64,000 nucleotides of DNA, from the NCBI RefSeq assembly GCF_000737515.1, contig NZ_CP006587.1:4273001-4337000 (forward strand), read 5' to 3'. A model generated the notes under the pieces. It worked only from the letters and a program-made list of their open reading frames with translations, did no database searches and was not told the DNA's origin. The DNA is from Hymenobacter sp. APR13 (GTDB taxonomy: Bacteria; Bacteroidota; Bacteroidia; Cytophagales; Hymenobacteraceae). The position numbers were made by a program, and so were the translations under genes. This document shows positions 1 through 9,021 of the stretch, piece by piece (positions within the stretch are counted from its first letter, which is position 1; the number at the start of each line of letters is the position of its first letter).

Positions 1-62
1 GCTACATAGACCGGGGCTTCGAACCTGGGACACCCACGCCTCTCAACCAGCCCCACGTCAAG

Positions 63-112
63 CAGAAAAGCCCGCCCGATTTCCCCAATGGGAAGCCGGA
101 CGGGCTTTTCTG
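63..112. terminator. Bidirectional hairpin terminator
   Basis: A 12-bp perfect stem (CAGAAAAGCCCG at 63-74 and its complement at 101-112) has A/T-rich outer ends on both sides, the usual form of a rho-independent terminator in this genome. It lies downstream of whatever precedes the window. No complete gene is visible in bases 1-62. Confidence 0.7.
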
Positions 113-169
113 GTAATGAGAGAACCGGCTATGGATCTTCACTAGCGGGTTAAGCTGGAAGCAGCCGAG

Positions 170-267
170 GTAGAGACGCAATATGTTGCGTCTCGTCGTT
201 GAACGACTTGAAGCGTGAATTTTTAACAACATCAGCAACGACGAGACGCAAGATATTGCGTCTCTAC
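170..267. repeat. Paired palindromic repeat (REP-like, family 1)
   Basis: Two 32-bp arms, 170-201 and 236-267, are inverted copies with one mismatch. Each arm is itself a palindrome (GAGACGCAA...TTGCGTCTC). The spacer is 34 bp. The structure sits between the terminator at 63-112 and the 3' end of azoR. It looks like an interspersed bipartite REP element rather than a simple terminator. Confidence 0.75.
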
Positions 268-280
268 GCCGTTCTGCTGG

Positions 281-901
281 CTACGCGGTAAGTTCGGCCG
301 ACTCTGGGACGGTCACGCTGTTCAGGGCTTTTTCCAGGGCCGTGTCCTGCACGCCGGGGATGGCCACGCCTTCCACGCGCGCTACCGTAACGTCGGTCAT
401 GCCGAGGAAGCCGAGGACGGCCTGCAGGTACGGAGCCACAAAGTCGAAGCCGGCAGCCGGGCCTTCCGAGTAGATGCCGCCGCTGGACATGGCCACGTAC
501 ACTCTCTTGCCGGTTACCAGGCCCTGGGGCGCGTTATCGACGTACTTGAACGTGATGCCGGCGCGGGCAATGTGGTCAATCCAAGCTTTGAGCGTGGACG
601 GGATACCGAAGTTGTAGAGCGGTGCGCCGATAACAATGATGTCGGCTGCCTGCAGTTCGGTAATGGCGTCGTCGGAGTGGCGGGCGGCTTCTTGCTGCTC
701 GGGCGTGCGGTTGGCGGGCGGCGTGAAGAAGGACTGCAGCTTGGCTTCTTCCAACTGCGGGAATGGATGCGTGGCCAGGTCGCGGGTGGTTACGGTGCTG
801 CCGGGATGTGCGGCCTGCAGCTTTTCGATGATGCCGTTGGCCAGTTTGATGCTGAAGGAAGCGCCGCCGCGGGGACTGGAAATGACGTTCAGAATGTTCA
901 T
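281..901 (-). CDS. azoR: FMN-dependent NADH:quinone oxidoreductase / azoreductase
   Basis: A 206-residue flavodoxin-fold enzyme of the AzoR family, which reduces quinones and azo compounds by two-electron transfer from NAD(P)H using FMN. The N-terminus (MNILNVISSPRGGASFS) carries the phosphate-binding loop. The block IGAPLYNFGIPSTLKAWIDH (about residues 92-111) is the family's FMN/dimer motif, and SSGGIYS follows near residue 140. Length matches the family (about 200). It is a single gene with an operator-like palindrome about 115 bp upstream (1014-1044). The start ATG at 899-901 is the only sensible one. The family assignment is firm; the physiological substrate is unknown. Confidence 0.93.
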   Translation of the reverse strand: MNILNVISSPRGGASFSIKLANGIIEKLQAAHPGSTVTTRDLATHPFPQLEEAKLQSFFTPPANRTPEQQEAARHSDDAITELQAADIIVIGAPLYNFGIPSTLKAWIDHIARAGITFKYVDNAPQGLVTGKRVYVAMSSGGIYSEGPAAGFDFVAPYLQAVLGFLGMTDVTVARVEGVAIPGVQDTALEKALNSVTVPESAELTA

Positions 902-1013
902 GCTAGTGTAGTAGAAAGAGGTAAGAGTCTCCCCGCTGCACCACGAAATCGTGCCGGCCCCGCCCCGTAGGTAGGAGGCTGCGGCCAGTCAGGCAGTGTG
1001 CGAGTAAGACAAT

Positions 1014-1044
1014 CAATGTTTATACATAAAATGTACATACATTG
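1014..1044. promoter_or_regulatory. Operator-like palindrome upstream of azoR
   Basis: Two 14-bp arms (1014-1027 and 1031-1044) are inverted copies matching at 12 of 14 positions, separated by AAA. On the minus strand TACATTTT (1035-1028) lies inside the palindrome and matches the Bacteroidota -7 box TAnnTTTG at all but one position. A repressor bound here would block an azoR promoter. No regulator gene is adjacent. Confidence 0.45.
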
Positions 1045-1137
1045 TTTCACGCAATCCTTCTTTTTGTTCCGCCGAGTTTTTCCGACCACCGGCCCCTACA
1101 ACAACTCCCCACCGGCGCCTCGCAGCCTACTTGCTCA

Positions 1138-1344
1138 CTACCACCGCCACCCGCAATACAGCCCCACTACCAGCAACAGCCCGAAGCAGCCGAGCCGGCG
1201 CGCCTTCTCGCGCAGGGCCCGCCGGCGGCCATAAGCGGCGGCAGCGGCCACCGGCAGAAAATAGCCCCGCCACGCGCCTTCCGGCTCCGACAGTATTCAT
1301 ACCTCCCGGCACGTCGGGCACGCAAAACACACCACCAATTCTGC
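1138..1344 (-). pseudogene. Possible remnant of a small Cys-rich membrane protein
   Basis: Reading the minus strand downward from 1344 gives a frame containing a CPTC motif, then an in-frame TGA (1297-1299). The same frame goes on with a Trp/Gly/Tyr-containing segment, an Arg-rich stretch and a hydrophobic tail (CFGLLLVVGLYCG) before TAG at 1138-1140. A zinc-ribbon-like CxxC followed by one membrane helix is plausible, interrupted by a stop. No family was recognised, so this may be chance. Confidence 0.2.
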
Positions 1345-1561
1345 TTATGGAGCCTCCTCAGCAGGCAGCATCAGCAACTTGCGGAGCAGGCGCTGCTCAA
1401 ACGCCTCATAATCCCACCACTAGGGAAGCCATATATCCCGACCTGGAAGCAGTCAGGGTGCATAGTGCTTGTGTAGCGTGAAGCCTCTGCTTAGCGCATG
1501 GCAGAACGACACGCCATGAAAATCAACAACGATACGCGCAGCAAAAGCTGCGCGCTATTGG

Positions 1562-2638
1562 CTACTGCCCCACCACCGCGTGCAGCGGCACCGGATGGAT
1601 GATGAGCCAGATCAGTTCCCGCAGGATTTCACCGTCGGTCATCGAGCCGCTGTCAATGCCTTTGCTCTGAGCGTCGGCGCGGCGAATGAGGTGCACGATG
1701 TCACGGGTGCGGTGGAAGTCGAACACCTTCAGGCCGGTCTGATAGTCTTTGCGCTGGATGGGGAAGCGCAGGCCCATTTTCAGCCAGTCGGTTTCCGAGG
1801 GGTTGGGGTTCTGGTGCAGGGCCAGCAGCCGGGAGAAGTAGTTGAACAGCAGCGTCAGGTTCGGGATGAGCGGATTGTTCTTGGGGTTGGCCTCGAAGTA
1901 GAGCAGGATGCGGTTGGCCTTGAGCACGTCGCGGCGAACCAGGGCACTCTGCAGCTCGAAGATGTTGTACTCCTTGCTAATGCCCACCATGCGCTGCACC
2001 AAATCCTCGTCGATGCTGTGGCCCGGCAGCAGATTGATGAGCATCTTGTCCACCTCGTTGGTGAGGCGGCCCAGTTCCCCGCCGATGTACTCGGCCAGCA
2101 TTACGGTGGCCTGGGGCGTAATCTGCTGGTTTTTCGAGCGCACGTAGTTGCTCAGCCACGGCGCCACCTGGTTGTCGTAGAGCTTTTTGCTGGTCATGAG
2201 CACGGTGCCGGCGGGGGCGGGCTCCTTTTTGTCGCCGGCGAGCAGCTTGCCCAGCTTCTTGCGCGCATCCAGGGTTTTGTGCTTGTAGCAGAACACCAGC
2301 ACGGTGCTTTGCAGCGGATTGCGCAGATACGCCTCCAGAAACGGCCACGACTTCTCGGCCTCCAGGTCGGCCACGGTTTGGGCTTCTTTCACAATGACCA
2401 CCGAGCGTTCGGCCATCATGGGGAAGCGCTTGGCCTGGCCCAGGATGCCGGCCACGTCGGTGTCCTTGCCGTACATCACCACCTGGTTGAAGCCCTTCTC
2501 GTGCTCGGGCAGCACATGCTTTTCCAGCAGATCGGCAATCAGGTCGATATAGTACGGCTCCTCCCCCTGCAGAAAGTACACGGGCGCAAACTGCCGCTGC
2601 TGGAGCTGCTTCAGGATTTCGTCGGGCGAGAGAGTCAA
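1562..2638 (-). CDS. holA: DNA polymerase III delta subunit (clamp loader)
   Basis: HolA opens the sliding clamp within the DnaX clamp-loader complex. The protein begins LSPDEILKQLQQRQFAPVYF and continues LQGEEPYYIDLIADLL, the characteristic N-terminus of the Bacteroidota delta subunit. It carries the degenerate AAA+ fold with VLVFCYKHK and the later ELGRLTNEVDKM helix. There is no in-frame ATG near the beginning. I place the start at TTG 2638 (358 aa), because the flank directly before it (TACACG TTGA) mirrors the one before the TTG of the divergent tyrS (TACACT TTGA). An alternative TTG lies 7 codons upstream at 2659. A perfect -7 box (TACCTTTG) is at 2726-2719. Confidence 0.9.
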   Translation of the reverse strand: MTLSPDEILKQLQQRQFAPVYFLQGEEPYYIDLIADLLEKHVLPEHEKGFNQVVMYGKDTDVAGILGQAKRFPMMAERSVVIVKEAQTVADLEAEKSWPFLEAYLRNPLQSTVLVFCYKHKTLDARKKLGKLLAGDKKEPAPAGTVLMTSKKLYDNQVAPWLSNYVRSKNQQITPQATVMLAEYIGGELGRLTNEVDKMLINLLPGHSIDEDLVQRMVGISKEYNIFELQSALVRRDVLKANRILLYFEANPKNNPLIPNLTLLFNYFSRLLALHQNPNPSETDWLKMGLRFPIQRKDYQTGLKVFDFHRTRDIVHLIRRADAQSKGIDSGSMTDGEILRELIWLIIHPVPLHAVVGQ

Positions 2639-2718
2639 CGTGTAATTAGTAATGAGCAATTAGTAATTAAGAATTGGGGGCAGGCGCACTGATGGGCACC
2701 TTCCCAATTCTTCCTACC

Positions 2719-2726
2719 CAAAGGTA
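2719..2726 (-). promoter_or_regulatory. -7 box of holA promoter
   Basis: TACCTTTG on the minus strand is a perfect match to the Bacteroidota -7 element TAnnTTTG, about 80 bp before the proposed holA start. It is back-to-back with the tyrS box at 2739-2746, so the two upstream elements would overlap. Confidence 0.55.
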
Positions 2727-2738
2727 CGGGCTGCCTCT

Positions 2739-2746
2739 TACCTTTG
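2739..2746 (+). promoter_or_regulatory. -7 box of tyrS promoter
   Basis: TACCTTTG, a perfect TAnnTTTG match, gives a predicted leader of about 110 nt for tyrS. It is divergent to the holA box 12 bp away. Confidence 0.5.
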
Positions 2747-2860
2747 CCGAACAGCTTTGGAAGAATTGGGCAGCTGGTACCGGCTGAGGAAAGCACGTTT
2801 GCCTCTCTGGATTTCGCCGGCTCAATTCTTAATTCCTAATTCTTACTTACTACTTACACT

Positions 2861-4159
2861 TTGAACCTCATAGACGAACTGCGCTGGCGGGGCATGTTTC
2901 ATGACATGATGCCCGGCACCGAGGAGCACCTGCTGAAGAACGCGCCCATCACTGGCTACATAGGCTTCGACCCCACCGCGCCTTCCCTGCACATCGGCAA
3001 CTTGGCCACCATTATGCTGCTGGTGCACCTGCAGCGCGCCGGCCACCGGCCCCTGGCCCTCGTAGGCGGCGCTACCGGCATGATTGGCGACCCGTCGGGC
3101 AAATCGGCGGAGCGCAACCTGCTCGACGAGGAGGTCCTGCGCCGCAACCAGGCCGGTATTCAGGCCCAGTTGGAGAAGTTCCTGGTGTTCGACGACTCGC
3201 CCACCGGCGCGCGGGTGGTGAACAACTACGACTGGTTCAAGGACTTCAACTTCCTGCAGTTCCTGCGCGAAGTGGGCAAGCACCTTACCGTGAACTACAT
3301 GATGGCCAAGGACTCGGTGAAGCGCCGCATCGGCGGCAACGAGGAATCCGGGGCCGACGGCATCAGCTACACCGAGTTCAGCTACCAGCTGCTGCAGGGC
3401 TACGACTTCTTCCACCTCTACAAAGAGCTGGGCACCACCTTGCAGATGGGCGCCAGTGACCAGTGGGGCAACATCACCACCGGCACCGAGCTGATCCGGC
3501 GCATGTCGGGCGGCGAGGGCAAGGCCTACGCCCTCACCGGCCAGCTCATCACCAAAGCCGACGGCACCAAGTACGGCAAGAGCGAAACCGGCACCGTGTG
3601 GCTCGATGGCGCCATGACGAGCCCGTACCAGTTCTACCAGTTCTTCCTCAACGCCGCCGACGCCGACGTGCCCCGCCTCATCCGCGTGTTCACACTGTTG
3701 AGCCAGCCGGAAATCGAAGCGCTGGAAGCCGAGCACGCCCAGGCCCCGCACCTGCGCACCCTGCAGAAGGCCCTGGCCCAGGACGTGACCATCCGCGTGC
3801 ACGGCCAGGCCGCCTATGAGGCAGCCGTAGCGGCCTCGCAGGTGCTGTTTGGCGGCGGTGAGCTCAGCAGCCTCGACGAGGCCACCCTGCTCGACGTGTT
3901 TGCCGGCGTGCCCCACGTGGAGGTGCCCCGCGCCAGCCTCTCGGAGCACAACGTCATCAGCCTGCTGAGCGAGGCCACCAACGCCGTCATCTTCCCCTCC
4001 AAAGGCGAGGCCAAGAAGATGATTCAGGCCGGCGGCGTGAGCCTCAACCGGGCCAAAGCCACGCTGGAGCAGCAGGCCGCCGAGCTACCGCTGCTGCACG
4101 ACAAGTACGTGGTGGCCCAGAAGGGCAAGAAGAACTACTACCTCATCAAGGTAGTATAA
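2861..4159 (+). CDS. tyrS: Tyrosyl-tRNA synthetase
   Basis: Class I aminoacyl-tRNA synthetase charging tRNA-Tyr, cytosolic, 432 aa. HIGN is at residues 44-47, and the KMSKS-equivalent KYGKS at 237-241 ([18 protein letters not shown]). DQWGNITTG binds tyrosine/ATP, and a C-terminal S4-like RNA-binding domain includes [14 protein letters not shown]. The start is TTG at 2861: the peptide [21 protein letters not shown] matches the conserved family N-terminus, while the first ATG (2891-2893) would delete its first ten residues. The gene is monocistronic with a strong terminator at 4182-4217. Length and motifs are those of a normal, functional enzyme. Confidence 0.97.
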   Translation: MNLIDELRWRGMFHDMMPGTEEHLLKNAPITGYIGFDPTAPSLHIGNLATIMLLVHLQRAGHRPLALVGGATGMIGDPSGKSAERNLLDEEVLRRNQAGIQAQLEKFLVFDDSPTGARVVNNYDWFKDFNFLQFLREVGKHLTVNYMMAKDSVKRRIGGNEESGADGISYTEFSYQLLQGYDFFHLYKELGTTLQMGASDQWGNITTGTELIRRMSGGEGKAYALTGQLITKADGTKYGKSETGTVWLDGAMTSPYQFYQFFLNAADADVPRLIRVFTLLSQPEIEALEAEHAQAPHLRTLQKALAQDVTIRVHGQAAYEAAVAASQVLFGGGELSSLDEATLLDVFAGVPHVEVPRASLSEHNVISLLSEATNAVIFPSKGEAKKMIQAGGVSLNRAKATLEQQAAELPLLHDKYVVAQKGKKNYYLIKVV

Positions 4160-4181
4160 GCCCCGATGGCTGCAAGCCATA

Positions 4182-4217
4182 AAAAATGGCCTCACCGGAT
4201 AGGTGAGGCCTTTTCTT
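4182..4217 (+). terminator. tyrS terminator
   Basis: A 9-bp GC stem (GGCCTCACC/GGTGAGGCC) is flanked by A-run and T-run, 25 bp after the tyrS stop. Confidence 0.8.
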
Positions 4218-4275
4218 TTGCATAATCCGGGCGAACAGCATCCGACTAATCCGTCGAATCTGTGTTCATCCGTGA

Positions 4276-4545
4276 TTACTTCTTCTTGGCAGCCGGAGCA
4301 GCTTTCTTGGCTGCAGCGGGAGCAGCCTTCTTGGCGGCCGGAGCAGCTTTAGCAGCACCAGCAGCTGGAGCAGCGCTGTTTTTGGCGTTCTGAACCTCCG
4401 TGCGGATGCTCTGGGCCATGTTCTTCAGTTCCTGCATGCCTTTGCGCACGCGGGTGCCAGCGGCCGAGTTGTTCTTGTCGTAGAACTTCTCGAAGTCGCT
4501 TTCCAGGCCCATAACGAGGTCCTTGAGTTGGCTGAAATTGCTCAT
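4276..4545 (-). CDS. Histone H1-like DNA-binding protein
   Basis: An 89-residue protein with an N-terminal helical part (MSNFSQLKDLVMGLESDFEKF, residues 1-21) and a low-complexity Ala/Lys/Pro tail (about residues 58-89) built from repeats of the type APAAKKA. This is the layout of bacterial H1-like proteins (Hc1/HctA type) that bind DNA without sequence specificity and help compact the nucleoid. The start is set at ATG 4545 because the conserved N-terminus begins there; the reading frame is open further upstream but that part is not protein-like. It stands alone between two hairpins. Functional role is inferred from composition and family resemblance. Confidence 0.85.
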   Translation of the reverse strand: MSNFSQLKDLVMGLESDFEKFYDKNNSAAGTRVRKGMQELKNMAQSIRTEVQNAKNSAAPAAGAAKAAPAAKKAAPAAAKKAAPAAKKK

Positions 4546-4726
4546 GTGTGAGGGGTTGTGTGGAGTGGAAAAAATAGTTTGACCGGGCCTAATATACAGG
4601 GATTTCAAATACAAGCAAGTGGCCCACTTTTTTTCTTAAACGCGTTTCACGGCTCCCAGGGCCACTTTTTCTGAAAAAAAGTTGATTCCAGGTTTTTCCC
4701 ACAACCACCTCACCCACGGAATAATA

Positions 4727-4774
4727 CTAAATACAAAAGCCAGCCCGCTCGTAGGGACTGGCTTTTGTATTTAG
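4727..4774. terminator. Bidirectional terminator
   Basis: A 17-bp perfect inverted repeat (CTAAATACAAAAGCCAG at 4727-4743 and its complement at 4758-4774) lies just after the stop of the minus-strand gene at 4786-6036. Its A/T-rich outer arms give a U-run in either direction. Confidence 0.75.
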
Positions 4775-4785
4775 CGAAGCCGAAC

Positions 4786-6036
4786 CTAGTTCTGCAGGCC
4801 GGCAGGTACTTCGGCTTTGGAATAAAGCCCTTTCGACAGCTTTTCCTGCACCACTTCAAACGCCTTGATGGTCGTATCCACGTCCTCAAGGGTATGGACC
4901 GCGGTGGGGATAATGCGCAGCATGATGACGCCCTTCGGCACTACCGGATACACCACAATAGAGCAGAAAATGCCGTGATTCTCACGTAGATCGAAGGTTA
5001 CCTGGGTGGCGTCGGGAATCTGGCCCTCCAGCAGCACCGGTGTTACGGGCGAGGTGGTGGTGCCGATATTGAAGCCTTTTTCGCGCAGGCCGCTCTGCAG
5101 GGCCCGCACAATGGTCCAGAGGTTTTCCTTCAGCTCGGGGCGGGTGCGCAGCAACTCCAAACGCTTCAAAGCGCCCACTACAAGCGGCATGGGCAGGCTT
5201 TTGGCGAAAATCTGGCTGCGCATGTTGTAGCGCAAATATTCAATTACGTTCTCGGGGCCGGCTACGAAGGCACCAATGCTGGCCATGCTCTTCGCAAACG
5301 TCGAAAAATAAAGATCGATGCCGTCCTGTACGCCCTGTTCTTCGCCCGTTCCGGCGCCGGTGGTGCCCATCGTGCCGAAGCCGTGCGCATCATCCACAAA
5401 CAGCCGGAACTGGAATTTCTCCTTCAGCGCAATCACGCCGCGCAGGTCGCCCTGGTTGCCCGACATGCCGAATACGCCCTCGGTAATCACGAGGATGCCG
5501 CCGCCGGTTTCGTCGGTGAGGCGCTTGGCGCGCTCCAGCTGCTTCTCCAGGCTACCCATGTCGTTGTGGGTATACACGAAACGCTTGCCGGCGTGCAGGC
5601 GTACCCCGTCGATGATGCAGGCGTGCGACTCGGCGTCGTACACAATCACGTCGTGGCGGTTCACCATGGCGTCGATGATGGACACCACGCCCTGGTAGCC
5701 GAAGTTGAGCAGCATGCAGTCGGGCTTCATCACGAATTCGGCCAGCTCATTTTCCAGCTGCTCGTGCAGGTTGGAGTTGCCGGACATCATGCGGGCGCCC
5801 ATGGGCAGGGCCATGCCGAACTCGGCAGCGGCGTCGGCGTCAGCCTTGCGCACCTCGGGGTGGTTGGCCAGGCCCAGGTAGTTGTTCAGGCTCCAGGTGA
5901 GCACCTCCTTGCCGCGGAAAATCATGCGGGGCTTGATTTCGCCTTCCAGCTTAGGGAACGTGAAATAGCCGTGCGCGTAGTGCGAGTGGCTGCCCAGCGG
6001 GCCGCGGTTGGCGGCAATCTTCTCAAATAGATCCAC
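4786..6036 (-). CDS. AOS-family PLP enzyme, serine palmitoyltransferase-like
   Basis: A 416-residue alpha-oxoamine synthase, the family that condenses an amino acid with an acyl-CoA (serine palmitoyltransferase, KBL, BioF, HemA). The PLP lysine is K249 in FSTFAKSMASIGAF; the ring-stacking histidine H138 is in AESHAC, and VDDAHGFG at 214-221 holds the cofactor-contacting Asp and His. The absence of a BioF/KBL-specific neighbourhood, and the TFAKS lysine context, favour a serine palmitoyltransferase-like role in sphingolipid synthesis, which is widespread in Bacteroidota. 2-amino-3-ketobutyrate CoA ligase remains an alternative. Two perfect -7 boxes lie upstream (6104-6129). A bidirectional terminator follows the stop. 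Confidence 0.82.
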   Translation of the reverse strand: MDLFEKIAANRGPLGSHSHYAHGYFTFPKLEGEIKPRMIFRGKEVLTWSLNNYLGLANHPEVRKADADAAAEFGMALPMGARMMSGNSNLHEQLENELAEFVMKPDCMLLNFGYQGVVSIIDAMVNRHDVIVYDAESHACIIDGVRLHAGKRFVYTHNDMGSLEKQLERAKRLTDETGGGILVITEGVFGMSGNQGDLRGVIALKEKFQFRLFVDDAHGFGTMGTTGAGTGEEQGVQDGIDLYFSTFAKSMASIGAFVAGPENVIEYLRYNMRSQIFAKSLPMPLVVGALKRLELLRTRPELKENLWTIVRALQSGLREKGFNIGTTTSPVTPVLLEGQIPDATQVTFDLRENHGIFCSIVVYPVVPKGVIMLRIIPTAVHTLEDVDTTIKAFEVVQEKLSKGLYSKAEVPAGLQN

Positions 6037-6103
6037 GAGGGGACGGGTTAATGTGAAAGGAAACGAGCGGCTGTCCGCGAAGGGCTAACCGCCGGGGAAT
6101 GTA

Positions 6104-6129
6104 CAAAGTTATGGCAATCCGCAAAGGTA
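6104..6129 (-). promoter_or_regulatory. Two stacked -7 boxes before the AOS enzyme gene
   Basis: On the minus strand TACCTTTG (6129-6122) and TAACTTTG (6111-6104) both match TAnnTTTG perfectly. They give predicted leaders of roughly 60 to 80 nt. Confidence 0.45.
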
Positions 6130-6236
6130 GCCCTCAGCAGGCAGGCTTCCAACCATCCACGAATTGGGTTGCGCGGTTTTACGGTCCGGCCGGAATGGCG
6201 TTTCTTTGGGTGTCTGAACGCCTGTTACAGCCAACA

Positions 6237-6338
6237 AGAACGTCATGCTGAGCCTGTCGAAGCATCTCTACCGCTTCGTTGTGATAGTACTTGATTACCC
6301 TCGGTAGAGATGCTTCGACAAGCTCAGCATGACGTTCT
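6237..6338. repeat. Paired inverted repeat (REP-like, family 2)
   Basis: Two 37-bp arms, 6237-6273 and 6302-6338, are inverted copies with one mismatch (core CGTCATGCTGAGCCTGTCGA) around a 28-bp spacer. The element fills much of the 349-bp gap between the AOS gene and accC, which has no other gene. The second arm ends about 50 bp before the accC start, so it may lie in the accC leader. Confidence 0.8.
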
Positions 6339-6385
6339 GTTTACATAATCCGACTCCACTCCCACCCGCCCCCACTCTCACCTCC

Positions 6386-7897
<1,512 letters not shown>

Positions 7898-7914
7898 AGA
7901 AAGTAGGTTACTGT

Positions 7915-7954
7915 AAAGCAAAACGCCCGACCACTTGGCCGGGCGTTTTGCTTT
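7915..7954. terminator. Terminator after accC
   Basis: A long perfect stem (AAAGCAAAACGCCCG and its complement) lies between the convergent accC and usp genes, with T-rich ends in both directions. Confidence 0.8.
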
Positions 7955-8003
7955 GTATAAACTTATTAGAGGGCTATTACAGCTCCGTATTTCGGCGCCC
8001 ATC

Positions 8004-8825
8004 CTATGCCGCAGGCAGCACCAGCACCGGCAGGCGGCTGTGCAACAGCACCTGGGCCGTTACGCTTCGGTGGAAGAGCTGCCCGAAGAAGCTGCGGTGC
8101 CGGGCAATTAGCACCACCAAATCATAGTCGGCAGGGTTGGCGGCGTGCAGGATGGCGGCGGCGGGAGGCGCGTGCCCGACCGTGCGGGTCTGCACCGGCG
8201 GCAAGTCGATGGTGAGGCCGGTGCGCAGCACCGAGTCCAGGGCCTGGGCTTCGGTGGCGGCCGACGAAGTGCTATCGGGGGCGACGTGCAGCACCGTGAG
8301 CTGGGCCTGCAGGGCCGTGAGCAGGTGGCGGGCGGCCCCGGCATAGTCACCGAGCGTGAACTGCTCCCCATCAACGGCCAGCAGCACCCGCCGGGGTGAG
8401 GCGGTGGTTTGCTGGCTGTGGGGCACCACCAGCATGGGGTACGGGGCCGTGCGCAGGATGTCGAGGGCGGTGGTTTGCACCAGCTCATCGGGCGTGCCGG
8501 ACTGGTCGGGGCGGCCCAGGATGATGAGGGCCGGATGGTGGCGGCTGACGGCATCGGCCACGGCAAACGCCACGCGGCCGTGCGCCACTTCGGCCACCAC
8601 GGGCACGGCCAGGTTGCCGGCTAGGCTGGTAAGGGCCAGGTTGATGGCTTCCTGGCTCAGGTTGGACAGCTCGCCGGTGAACATTTCGGGGTCGAGGACG
8701 GAGTCGCGGCGTACGTGTAGCAGCACCAGGCGCGCCCCCAGCGGGCCAGCCAGATTGGTGGCGTAGTCGAGGGCGCGGTTGGCGGCCTGGAAGAAGTCGG
8801 TGAGAATCAGCAGCGAAGTAGCCAT
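8004..8825 (-). CDS. Universal stress protein, tandem UspA domains
   Basis: 273 aa with two UspA-like Rossmann-type domains: one from MATSLLILTDFFQAAN, the second from about residue 140 (RRVLLAVDGEQFT). The start is ATG 8825, where the conserved Usp beta-strand begins. The ATP-binding G-x2-G-x9-G(S/T) signature is not visible in either half, so nucleotide binding is doubtful. The second domain ends with the Bacteroidota-typical block RSFFGQLFHRSVTAQVL. It is divergent from ldhA; the shared dyad at 8912-8927 lies 51.5 bp upstream of its putative -7 box. It is one of four such genes in 12 kb. The biochemical role is unknown beyond stress association of the family. Confidence 0.9.
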   Translation of the reverse strand: MATSLLILTDFFQAANRALDYATNLAGPLGARLVLLHVRRDSVLDPEMFTGELSNLSQEAINLALTSLAGNLAVPVVAEVAHGRVAFAVADAVSRHHPALIILGRPDQSGTPDELVQTTALDILRTAPYPMLVVPHSQQTTASPRRVLLAVDGEQFTLGDYAGAARHLLTALQAQLTVLHVAPDSTSSAATEAQALDSVLRTGLTIDLPPVQTRTVGHAPPAAAILHAANPADYDLVVLIARHRSFFGQLFHRSVTAQVLLHSRLPVLVLPAA

Positions 8826-8860
8826 GAGCAGGGGGCGTAGCGGGAAGAGAAAGTACATGG

Positions 8861-8868
8861 CAAAGCAC
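8861..8868 (-). promoter_or_regulatory. Putative -7 box of usp (8004-8825)
   Basis: GTGCTTTG on the minus strand keeps the TTTG half of TAnnTTTG but not TA. Its 5' end is 51.5 bp from the centre of the dyad at 8912-8927, the same offset seen for the upstream dyads before the 15.3-kb and 18.9-kb genes. Confidence 0.35.
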
Positions 8869-8911
8869 CGGCACCGCCGCCGCCCGTCCTATGCCAAAGC
8901 TTAGCGGCGGG

Positions 8912-8927
8912 CATGACGTTCGTCATG
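8912..8927. promoter_or_regulatory. CRP/FNR-type operator A (usp / ldhA divergent)
   Basis: CATGACGTTCGTCATG is a perfect dyad with 7-bp arms centred at 8919.5, containing the core TGA-N6-TCA. Its centre is 29.5 bp upstream of the ldhA -7 box, so a bound dimer would be at about -41.5. A degenerate partner (TGC-N6-TTA) is centred 22 bp away at 8897.5. Confidence 0.7.
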
Positions 8928-8948
8928 AGAACCGGCCGGACCGGGCCG

Positions 8949-8956
8949 TAACCTTG
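8949..8956 (+). promoter_or_regulatory. -7 box of ldhA
   Basis: TAACCTTG matches TAnnTTTG at five of six fixed positions, 29.5 bp from the centre of operator A. It predicts a leader of about 60 nt. Confidence 0.55.
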
Positions 8957-9021
8957 TGCTGCAGCCTGCCCGGCCTGCCGGTTTTCGGTGGGTGGCCGGG
9001 TTGCGTTTCACATTGCCTACT

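Larger units (their letters stand above)
902..1561. other. Long intergenic stretch, no intact gene
   Basis: About 660 bp separate azoR from holA. It contains the azoR palindrome and a possible decayed small gene at 1138-1344. The open frames across 998-1481 on the plus strand are proline- and arginine-rich with no recognisable motif, and I do not believe them. Confidence 0.5.

Noticed and set aside
11..50. T-loop-like TTCGAA with flanking G/C runs, suggesting a tRNA cut by the window start (either strand)
   Set aside because: The T-stem has a mismatch, position 60 would be G, and no anticodon stem-loop can be drawn on either strand.
998..1481. Three overlapping plus-strand frames upstream of holA
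   Set aside because: Pro/Arg/Ser-rich composition, no motif, and they overlap the azoR palindrome.
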